Origin: Actinomycetota bacterium | GTDB lineage: Bacteria > Actinomycetota > UBA4738 | Assembly: GCA_005885025.1 (NCBI GenBank) | Contig: VAYC01000124.1 | Location: 1-5,361 of the forward strand | Length of the DNA stretch: 5,361 nucleotides | Direction of reading: 5' to 3' | In this document: positions 1 to 4,956 of the stretch, piece after piece | How positions within the stretch are numbered: position 1 is the first letter of the stretch | Layout of the letters: the number at the start of each line of letters is the position of its first letter | Notes under the pieces: generated by a model | What the model saw: only the letters and a program-made list of their open reading frames with translations | Databases searched by the model: none | Told to the model about the DNA's origin: nothing | Translations under genes and position numbers: made by a program

Positions 1-152
1 CTGCTGGGGGATCCCGAGGGTTTGACGGAGGGCGACTGGCCGGGGGTGGGGCTGGCAGCGCCGGGGGGCGAGCCCAGTGACGCCGCGCCGCTCTTCACGC
101 AGGCAGCGGCCAGGAGGCCCACACCCAGAACCACCATGCCGAGCCGCTTCAT
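1..152 (-). CDS. N-terminal part of a lipoprotein encoded behind the histidine kinase (runs off the window)
   Basis: Only the first 50 codons are present; the 3' end lies beyond base 1. The protein opens with a bacterial lipoprotein signal: MKRL, a hydrophobic stretch, then LLAAAC with the lipidated cysteine at residue 18. After it comes a Gly/Ala/Ser/Pro-rich tether (about residues 21-50) of the kind that holds a folded domain off the membrane. The start is well supported: ATG at 152-150 overlaps the kinase stop as ATGA, and a GAGGA ribosome site lies 5 bases upstream inside the kinase gene. In actinobacteria the mtrA-mtrB operon is followed by the lipoprotein gene lpqB, and GerMN-domain lipoproteins also occur after such kinases. 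The position fits either, but the visible residues are only signal and linker, so the folded domain cannot be named. It probably acts at the outer face of the membrane, perhaps modulating the kinase (inference). Confidence 0.8.
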   Translation of the reverse strand, partial: MKRLGMVVLGVGLLAAACVKSGAASLGSPPGAASPTPGQSPSVKPSGSPS

Positions 153-1600
153 CGAATTCCTCTCTCTCGAAGGTCTGTCGCCTCATGGTCGCTATCTGGG
201 GCAACCACCCCTTCGCCGGCGTGTAACGGTTCTGTCACAGGGAGGATGAGGCGGAACTGGGAGCCCTGGCCGAGCTCGCTTCGGACCTCGATGTCGCCTC
301 CCAGGAGCCGGGCGTTCTCCATCGCGATGGCCAGACCCAGACCGCTGCCGGTGCCGGCCCGAGAGGGATCGGCTTTGTAGAAGCGCTCGAACAGATGCGG
401 GAGGTGTTCCCGAGGGATCCCCGGCCCGGCGTCGTTCACCTCGACGAACGCGGCGTGGCGGTCCCTGCCCACGGTCACGCGCACCTGTCGTCCGCCGTGC
501 TCCAGAGCGTTCCCCACCAGGTTCGCAAGGATCCGCTCGAGCCGGCGACGGTCGGTGGCGAGGACCAGCCCGTGGCCATCGACGGCGACCCTTCCGTCCC
601 AGCCGCGGGCTCGCAGGACCGCCCCCAGCAGCGGCAGAACCTCCACCGGCTCTTCCTGCACGGTCTCCCGCCCTGCGTCGAACCGGGAGATCTCCATGAG
701 CTCGTCTACGAGCCTGCGCAGACGCGTCACGTCCTGGATCAGCAGCTCGGCGGGGCGACGCGACTCCGGCGGCATCCTGTCGAGATGCTCCCGGAGGATC
801 GACGCCTCGCCGACCAGGGCGGTGAGCGGCGTACGGAGCTCGTGGGCCACGTCGGAGGTGAAGCGGCGTTCTCGAGCTTGGGCGTCGGACAACGCGGTGA
901 TCTTCGCCTCGAGGGCTTCTGCCATCTCGTTGAACGAGGAGGCCCACATCCCGAACTCGTCCTGACCCTCCACCGGAAGGCGCGTCGCCAGCAACCCCTC
1001 GGCCATCGACCGAGCGGCCATGGTCGCACGGGCTACCGGGTCCAGGGTCCGCTTCGCGAGCGAGCGCCCCACGACGCCGGCGAGAAGGAGCACCACGACC
1101 CACCCGACCAGCAGCACGTTGCGTAATTGCGTGAGCTCCCCATAGATCCGATCTTCCGAGAAGACGAAGTACAGCTCGTCGGTCGAACCTGGGATCCGCG
1201 CACCGACCAGGAGCAGATGCCGGCCGCCACCGTCCACGCGTTCGTAGGCGAGGTTGCCCTGCTGGACCAGCGAACTGAGATCGTCCGGGATCGGAGGATC
1301 GAACGAGGTGTTCGAGGGCGTGCCGACGTCCGCGCGCACCAGGATCACGTGCAGGTCGGTTTTCTCGAAGGTGGTCAGCAGCTCCTGGGACTTCGGTTCG
1401 TCGAGCGGCACGGACCTCTGGGCGAGGAGGAGATCGAATCTCGTCTCGTTCTTCGCGCGATCACGCGACTCTGCCAGTCTGGCCTGCCGGACCAGCAGGA
1501 AGGACCCGAGGGCCAACGCACCGGCGGAGATCCCCGCGACCACGACGAAGGCGATGGCCAGGCGGCGCCGGAGGCGGCTGGGGTGGATGCGGCGAGGCAT
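149..1600 (-). CDS. MtrB-like membrane sensor histidine kinase
   Basis: A complete 483-residue two-component sensor kinase. Order seen: a basic N-terminus, transmembrane helix about 14-37, an extracytoplasmic sensing region about 38-160, a second helix about 161-178, a HAMP linker about 179-235, and a HisKA dimerisation domain with phosphoacceptor His253 in the SDVAHELRTPL motif. The HATPase domain has N-box Asn360/Asn364, G1 box DAGPGI (390-395), F box FERFYKADPSR (404-414) and G2 box GTGSGLGLAI (416-425). All catalytic boxes are intact, so it should autophosphorylate and pass phosphate to the adjacent regulator. The only start after the preceding in-frame TGA is the ATG at 1600-1598, just 3 bases past the regulator stop, so translation is probably coupled. 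About 30 residues beyond the ATPase fold form a polar tail with no recognised motif; the ribosome site of the next gene lies within its codons. The signal sensed is unknown. The mtrB relationship rests on the partner's resemblance and gene order. Confidence 0.95.
   Translation of the reverse strand: MPRRIHPSRLRRRLAIAFVVVAGISAGALALGSFLLVRQARLAESRDRAKNETRFDLLLAQRSVPLDEPKSQELLTTFEKTDLHVILVRADVGTPSNTSFDPPIPDDLSSLVQQGNLAYERVDGGGRHLLLVGARIPGSTDELYFVFSEDRIYGELTQLRNVLLVGWVVVLLLAGVVGRSLAKRTLDPVARATMAARSMAEGLLATRLPVEGQDEFGMWASSFNEMAEALEAKITALSDAQARERRFTSDVAHELRTPLTALVGEASILREHLDRMPPESRRPAELLIQDVTRLRRLVDELMEISRFDAGRETVQEEPVEVLPLLGAVLRARGWDGRVAVDGHGLVLATDRRRLERILANLVGNALEHGGRQVRVTVGRDRHAAFVEVNDAGPGIPREHLPHLFERFYKADPSRAGTGSGLGLAIAMENARLLGGDIEVRSELGQGSQFRLILPVTEPLHAGEGVVAPDSDHEATDLRERGIR
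158..162 (-). promoter_or_regulatory. Ribosome binding site of the downstream lipoprotein gene, inside the kinase gene
   Basis: On the minus strand GAGGA lies 5 bases before the ATG at 152, within the last codons of the kinase. With the ATGA overlap it supports both the start choice and coupled translation of kinase and lipoprotein. Confidence 0.7.
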
Positions 1601-1603
1601 CCC

Positions 1604-2284
1604 TCAGGGCCGCTCGAGACGGTAGCCCACGCCGCGCACGGTCTTGATCATCCTGGGATGCGCGGGATCCTCCTCCAGCTTCGCCCTGAGGCGCTGTACG
1701 GCCACGTCCACCAGGCGGGAGTCCCCCAGGTAGTCGTAGTTCCACACCCGCTGGAGCAGCAACTCGCGCGTGAAGACCTGCCCCGGGCGGCGGGCCATCT
1801 CCAGGAGAAGCCGGAACTCGGTGGCCGTCAGCGAGAGATCCTTGCCGTCCTTCCTGGCGGTGAAGCCGGCGGGATCGACCTCGAGCAGGCCCACCGAGAG
1901 CCTGGTCTCCTCGGGCGCCGCCTGGGCTCGGCGCAGGACGGCCCGGACCCGCGCCACGAGCTCGGGCATCTCGAACGGCTTGGTCACGTAGTCGTCGGCG
2001 CCCGACTCGAGGCCCACGACCACGTCCAGCGTGTCGGTCCGGGCCGTCAGCATGACGATCGGCACCCGGCTCTGCTTGCGGATCTCGCGACAGACCTCGA
2101 ACCCGTCCAACGAAGGGAGCATCACGTCGAGGACGATCGCGTCGAAGGGATCGTGAAGGGCCCGGGTCAGTCCCTCCCGGCCGTCGACGGCCGCCGTCAC
2201 CCGGAACCCGGCCTCCTTCAGGCCCAGGGAGGCGATCTCCCTGATCGACGGGTCGTCCTCGACGAGCAGCACTCGCTCATCCAC
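1604..2284 (-). CDS. mtrA: OmpR/PhoB-family response regulator, MtrA-like
   Basis: A complete 226-residue transcription regulator of normal family length. The receiver domain (about 4-118) has acidic pocket Asp10/Asp11, phosphoacceptor Asp53 in VLDVMLP, Thr80 and Lys102 of the TKPF motif. The winged-helix DNA-binding domain (about 128-225) carries SLTATEFRLL, RRPGQVFTRELLL and the terminal TVRGVGYRLE. The runs VPIVMLTA, VVGLESGADDY and KPFEMPELVARVRA closely resemble actinobacterial MtrA from memory, so the symbol is offered as likely rather than proven. The start is GTG at 2284-2282, with GAGG 4 bases upstream and a TACCCT -10-like hexamer 9 bases upstream. It lies 68 bp after the nuclease gene and 3 bp before the kinase gene, in the same reading frame as the kinase. 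It should be phosphorylated by that kinase and control envelope or cell-division genes if truly MtrA-like. Confidence 0.93.
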   Translation of the reverse strand: MDERVLLVEDDPSIREIASLGLKEAGFRVTAAVDGREGLTRALHDPFDAIVLDVMLPSLDGFEVCREIRKQSRVPIVMLTARTDTLDVVVGLESGADDYVTKPFEMPELVARVRAVLRRAQAAPEETRLSVGLLEVDPAGFTARKDGKDLSLTATEFRLLLEMARRPGQVFTRELLLQRVWNYDYLGDSRLVDVAVQRLRAKLEEDPAHPRMIKTVRGVGYRLERP

Positions 2285-2293
2285 GGTGCCTCA

Positions 2294-2299
2294 AGGGTA
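2294..2299 (-). promoter_or_regulatory. Candidate -10 element (TACCCT) of the response-regulator operon
   Basis: Minus-strand TACCCT fits the TANNNT form of actinobacterial -10 boxes and ends 9 bases before the GTG start at 2284. If transcription begins about 7 bases downstream the message is almost leaderless and the GAGG at 2292-2289 would not be transcribed from this promoter. No good -35 is seen; TTCCTT at 2322-2317, 17 bases away, is weak. The identical hexamer and spacing occur before the YjbQ gene. Confidence 0.45.
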
Positions 2300-2352
2300 A
2301 GCCACGGGAACGGCCAAAGGAACGTGGAGGGACCGTGCCGGCGGGTGGCGGT

Positions 2353-2862
2353 TCAGCCACCGGCGGCCGGACAAGCGCTCCAGAGCCCTCGACCCGCGGC
2401 TCGAGCCTCTCGCTCCGCGGCCGAGAACTTCGGAGCCATGGCAGTATCCGGCGGCACCGCGTCGGACGTGGCATACCCGAGCCGAACCAGGGTCAGGTTG
2501 AACAGCTCCCCGCCGAGGTACACGTAGGCCAGGAGGCGTCCGTACCGGTCGCGGTGCGCCTGGTCGAAGGAGAGTCGAACGGTCTTCGCGGAGAGCCGGC
2601 TTCGAGCGTACAACCCGGCTTCCACCCCGTAGCACTCTCCCTTCCCCCCGTACCAGGGCACTTCCGGGGTGTCGATCCCGATGAGCCGGACGCGCTCGTC
2701 CACCCCTAAGTAGGTGACGTGGATGGTGTCGCCATCGGTCACCTTGGTCACCGGCACGAGTGGGGAGCTGGAGGGAGGACCGCGGCTCGAGCCTGACGAG
2801 CAGGCAGCCGTCAGGGTCGCCGCTACGACGATCGCCAACGGGGTCCTGGACGGCATCCGCAT
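2353..2862 (-). CDS. Lipoprotein thermonuclease (SNase-like, staphylococcal nuclease family)
   Basis: A 169-residue exported nuclease with an intact SNase fold, expected to hydrolyse DNA and RNA with calcium outside the membrane. The signal peptide ends in a lipobox, TLTAAC, with lipidated Cys21, followed by a Ser/Gly/Pro-rich linker and then the domain (about 38-165). Numbering from ATG at 2862, the catalytic set of staphylococcal nuclease is all present: Asp45 in DGDT, Arg59, Asp64-Thr65 and Glu67 in RLIGIDTPE, and Arg109 in DRYGR, matching Asp21, Arg35, Asp40-Thr41, Glu43 and Arg87 of the S. aureus enzyme. Two further cysteines (77 and 164) could form a disulfide. A GTG directly upstream (2865) would add one residue; I prefer the ATG because a GGTG lies 5 bases before it. 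Roles in nutrient scavenging or DNA uptake are possible but not shown by context. Confidence 0.92.
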   Translation of the reverse strand: MRMPSRTPLAIVVAATLTAACSSGSSRGPPSSSPLVPVTKVTDGDTIHVTYLGVDERVRLIGIDTPEVPWYGGKGECYGVEAGLYARSRLSAKTVRLSFDQAHRDRYGRLLAYVYLGGELFNLTLVRLGYATSDAVPPDTAMAPKFSAAEREARAAGRGLWSACPAAGG

Positions 2863-2868
2863 CACAGC

Positions 2869-2874
2869 ACCGTA
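2869..2874 (-). promoter_or_regulatory. Weak candidate -10 element (TACGGT) of the nuclease gene
   Basis: Minus-strand TACGGT fits TANNNT and ends 6 bases before ATG 2862, so initiation about 7 bases on would fall at the start codon itself. The support is only the hexamer and its position; the gene could equally be read from the lrp promoter across the 41-44 bp gap. Confidence 0.25.
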
Positions 2875-2906
2875 GCGGCACCCTCTGACACGCCCGAGCG
2901 GGACGC

Positions 2907-3350
2907 CTATCCAGAGATGGGGCGGTGCTCGAAGGGTGTAGACAGAACGACGGTGGTTCGGGTCTGCACACCCGCCTTCTCACGCAACCGTCGGAGGAAA
3001 TCCTCCAACTCCGTCGTGGTCCGCGTCCTCACCTTGAGGATGTAGTTCTCATCTCCAGCCACCGAATGACAGTCTTCGACCTCGGGGAACTCCAGGACGC
3101 GTTGAGGCAGGTCGTCGGGTTGCTTGGGGTCCAGTGGCATGACCGAGACCAGCGCGGTCACGAACAAGCCGATCGCCTCGGAGTCCACCTCGGCACGGTA
3201 GCCGCGAATGACGCCTGCCTGCTCGAGCTTGCGGACCCGCTCGTGGACGCTGGACGGAGACAGGCCCACCTCTTTGCCGATCTCAGCGAAGGTGGCCCGG
3301 CCGCTCCGCTGGAGAGCGGCCAGGATGACCTCATCCCGCTTGTCGAGCAT
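2907..3350 (-). CDS. Lrp/AsnC-family transcriptional regulator
   Basis: A complete 147-residue regulator of usual family length. The N-terminal winged helix-turn-helix (about 1-55) includes MLDKRDEVILAALQ, then ATFAEIGKEVGLSPSSVHERVRKL with the recognition helix about 31-42. The C-terminal RAM effector-binding domain (about 62-143) contains the conserved HSVAGDENYILKV segment (Gly99-Asp100), where small ligands, usually amino acids, bind in this family. These proteins form dimers and octamers that wrap DNA. It is divergent from the lysine 2,3-aminomutase-like gene across about 130 bp, so it is a good candidate regulator of that gene and of itself, perhaps sensing lysine or a related amino acid (inference). 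ATG at 3350 has no clear Shine-Dalgarno, but a GATAAT hexamer lies 8 bases before it, suggesting a leaderless or near-leaderless message. Confidence 0.94.
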   Translation of the reverse strand: MLDKRDEVILAALQRSGRATFAEIGKEVGLSPSSVHERVRKLEQAGVIRGYRAEVDSEAIGLFVTALVSVMPLDPKQPDDLPQRVLEFPEVEDCHSVAGDENYILKVRTRTTTELEDFLRRLREKAGVQTRTTVVLSTPFEHRPISG

Positions 3351-3357
3351 GCCGACA
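3341..3357. promoter_or_regulatory. Possible second operator half-site pair over the lrp start codon
   Basis: TGTCG-N7-CGACA is an imperfect inverted repeat centred on the lrp start codon. Its half-sites TGTCGA and TGTCGG resemble the TGCCGA arms of the 16-bp palindrome, giving a shared TGYCGR form. A site here could mediate autorepression. The overlap with coding sequence and the short arms keep confidence low. Confidence 0.25.
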
Positions 3358-3358
3358 T

Positions 3359-3364
3359 ATTATC
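3359..3364 (-). promoter_or_regulatory. Candidate -10 element (GATAAT) of the lrp gene
   Basis: Minus-strand GATAAT matches TATAAT at five of six bases and stands out as the most AT-rich spot in the region. It ends 8 bases before the ATG at 3350, so the message would have little or no leader, which agrees with the lack of a Shine-Dalgarno. The -35 is poor: TTGTTC at 3390-3385 is the nearest match but with a 20-base spacer. Confidence 0.5.
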
Positions 3365-3410
3365 CGAGAAGCTGCTCTTTGGCCGAACAAACGAGCGCCA
3401 ATGACACCAC

Positions 3411-3440
3411 TTGCCGAAGTATCGGCACCCACGGTACCCT
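3411..3440 (+). promoter_or_regulatory. Candidate promoter of the aminomutase gene
   Basis: TTGCCG (3411-3416, four of six matches to TTGACA) and TACCCT (3435-3440, TANNNT type) are separated by 18 bases. Initiation near 3447 would leave a leader of roughly 37 bases to GTG 3484, enough to carry the AAGAAGG ribosome site. The -35 and spacer are covered by a perfect palindrome, which suggests control by a bound protein. Confidence 0.5.
3412..3427. promoter_or_regulatory. Candidate operator: perfect 16-bp palindrome in the lrp/aminomutase intergenic region
   Basis: TGCCGA-AGTA-TCGGCA is a perfect inverted repeat with 6-bp arms and a 4-bp centre. Its length is near the 15-bp dyads bound by Lrp/AsnC proteins. 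It overlaps the -35 and spacer of the aminomutase promoter candidate, so binding would block or remodel that promoter. Assignment to the divergent Lrp protein is inference from position. Confidence 0.5.
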
Positions 3441-3468
3441 GGATCCGTCATTCTTTCGATCACCTCCC

Positions 3469-3475
3469 AAGAAGG
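3469..3475 (+). promoter_or_regulatory. Ribosome binding site of the aminomutase gene
   Basis: AAGAAGG differs by one base from AAGGAGG and lies 8 bases before the in-frame GTG at 3484. It is the best such site in the leader and decides the start in favour of GTG 3484 over ATG 3505. Confidence 0.5.
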
Positions 3476-3483
3476 CGGGCCCG

Positions 3484-4938
3484 GTGGAGCAGAACGGCGG
3501 GGCGATGAACGAGCATGACACCACCCCGGTCCTGCCCGGCCAGCCGTTGCTCCGCAACCAGGATCGGCCAGGCCACCGGGAGCCCCACGCCCACGCGACG
3601 GAGCAGCCGTTCCACTACCCGCTGGAGCGCGAATTCATCGAGCCAGACTGGACGCGTCTGCCGGGTTATCGGGACGTCACGAAGGAGCAGTGGGAAAGCG
3701 CGCAGTGGCAGCGGGCCCACACCATCAAGAACCTGAAGGAGCTCAAGGCTGCGTTCGGCCCGCACCTCACCGACGAGCTCGCCACCGACCTCCAGCGGGA
3801 CATGCTGGAGCGAGCCACGATGTCCATGCTGGTCCCTCCCCAGATGATCAACACGATGGACGAGCGGGACCTCTATCGCGACCCGGTTCGCCGGTACATG
3901 GCCCCCGCGCTGACCGATCGCCAGGTCGAGTGGCCGAGCCATCCCTATGCCACGCGGGACAGCCTCCACGAGGCCGACATGTGGGCGGTGGAGGGACTGA
4001 CACACCGGTATCCCACCAAGGTGCTGGCGGAGATCCTTCCCACCTGCCCACAGTACTGCGGCCATTGCACCCGCATGGACCTGGTGGGGAACTCCACCCC
4101 CACGGTGGCCAAGTACAAGTTCGAGCTCAAGCAGCCCGACCGCCTCGAGATGATGCTCGACTATCTGCGCCGGACGCCGAGCGTTCGCGACGTGGTGGTG
4201 TCGGGCGGGGACGTGGCCAACATGCCGGCCAAGCGGCTGGAGGAATTCGTCTCCGGGCTGATGGACATCCCGAACATCCAGGACATACGTCTGGCGACCA
4301 AGGCGCTCATGGGCCTGCCCCAGCATTTCCTCCAGACGGAGGTCCTGGAGAGCATGGAGCGGCTGGGCGGGAAGGCCCGCGAGCGAGGCGTCAGCATCGC
4401 TGTCCACACGCACGTCAACCATGCCAACCAGCTGACTCCGCTCGTGGCCAAGGCAACCAACTACTTCTTCGAGTTCGGCTTCCGCGACGTTCGCAACCAG
4501 GGAGTCCTGTTGCGCGGGGTGAACACCACCCCGAAGGACCTGCTGAATCTGTCCTTCACGCTGCTCGACCGGTGCCGCATCCTTCCCTACTACTTCTACA
4601 TGTGCGACATGATCCCGAACTCGGAGCATTGGCGGACCGCCGTGTGGGAAGCGCAGGCTCTCCAGCACGCGCTTATGGGCTACCTGCCCGGGTTCGCCAC
4701 GCCCCGGATCGTGTGCGACGTGCCGTTCGTAGGGAAGCGATGGGTCCACATGGTCGAGGAGTACGACCGGGAGAAGGGGATCTCGTTCTGGACGAAGAAC
4801 TACCGAACAGGCATCGAGTACGACGATCCCGAGGCGTTGCGGCGTCGGTATCCCTACTACGACCCCATCTACACGCTGCCCGAATCCGGCCAGGGGTGGT
4901 GGCGCGAACACACGCGGGAGTTGCTCCCCGCCTCCTAG
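3484..4938 (+). CDS. kamA: Lysine 2,3-aminomutase-family radical SAM / PLP enzyme (KamA-like)
   Basis: A radical SAM enzyme with PLP, 484 residues from GTG at 3484 or 477 from ATG at 3505, expected in the cytoplasm. Lysine 2,3-aminomutase turns L-lysine into L-beta-lysine. Numbering from GTG: the 4Fe-4S motif CPQYCGHC has Cys188, Cys192 and Cys195; Arg197 matches the carboxylate-binding Arg134 of the clostridial enzyme; SGGD is at 240-243; HTHVNH at 308-313; NQGVLLRGVN at 338-347. Asp375 (YMCD) and Asp412 (CDVPFVGK) match the two aspartates that hold the lysine side-chain amine, and Lys418 matches the PLP lysine. Keeping both aspartates favours lysine over glutamate as substrate (inference). 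The N-terminal 45 or so residues, rich in Pro and His, are an unconserved-looking extension. GTG 3484 is chosen because AAGAAGG lies 8 bases before it; ATG 3505 has only a GC-rich, weaker site. Beta-lysine can feed osmolyte, catabolic or antibiotic routes; no acetyltransferase or fermentation gene is in the window. Confidence 0.88.
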   Translation: MEQNGGAMNEHDTTPVLPGQPLLRNQDRPGHREPHAHATEQPFHYPLEREFIEPDWTRLPGYRDVTKEQWESAQWQRAHTIKNLKELKAAFGPHLTDELATDLQRDMLERATMSMLVPPQMINTMDERDLYRDPVRRYMAPALTDRQVEWPSHPYATRDSLHEADMWAVEGLTHRYPTKVLAEILPTCPQYCGHCTRMDLVGNSTPTVAKYKFELKQPDRLEMMLDYLRRTPSVRDVVVSGGDVANMPAKRLEEFVSGLMDIPNIQDIRLATKALMGLPQHFLQTEVLESMERLGGKARERGVSIAVHTHVNHANQLTPLVAKATNYFFEFGFRDVRNQGVLLRGVNTTPKDLLNLSFTLLDRCRILPYYFYMCDMIPNSEHWRTAVWEAQALQHALMGYLPGFATPRIVCDVPFVGKRWVHMVEEYDREKGISFWTKNYRTGIEYDDPEALRRRYPYYDPIYTLPESGQGWWREHTRELLPAS

Positions 4939-4941
4939 CGG

Positions 4942-4947
4942 TACCCT
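4942..4947 (+). promoter_or_regulatory. Candidate -10 element (TACCCT) of the YjbQ-family gene
   Basis: TACCCT begins 3 bases after the aminomutase stop codon and ends 9 bases before the ATG at 4957, the same geometry as for the response regulator. Its surroundings, CGGTACCCTG then TCCG, also match the aminomutase promoter at 3432-3447. The nearest -35-like hexamer, TTGCTC at 4921-4926, has a short 15-base spacer. Confidence 0.45.
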
Positions 4948-4956
4948 GAGTCCGCC

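Noticed and set aside
1127..2527. 466-codon open frame on the plus strand opposite the kinase, regulator and nuclease
   Set aside because: It crosses three well-supported minus-strand genes and two of their boundaries, with no motif of its own.
2893..2902. CCCG-AG-CGGG inverted repeat between the lrp and nuclease genes, considered as a terminator
   Set aside because: Four base pairs with a two-base loop and no T-run on either strand cannot act as a convincing intrinsic terminator.
3450..3452. ATT 9 bases after TACCCT in the aminomutase leader, considered as a leaderless rare start
   Set aside because: It is not in frame with the aminomutase, and an in-frame GTG with a Shine-Dalgarno follows downstream.
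3208..3483. Upstream extension of the aminomutase frame into the lrp gene
   Set aside because: The extra 92 codons are antisense to the Lrp coding region and contain no family sequence; the promoter and ribosome site lie downstream of them.
3690..4949. 419-codon open frame on the plus strand in another frame of the aminomutase
   Set aside because: It is a Pro/Gly/Arg/His-rich frame shadow without recognisable domains.
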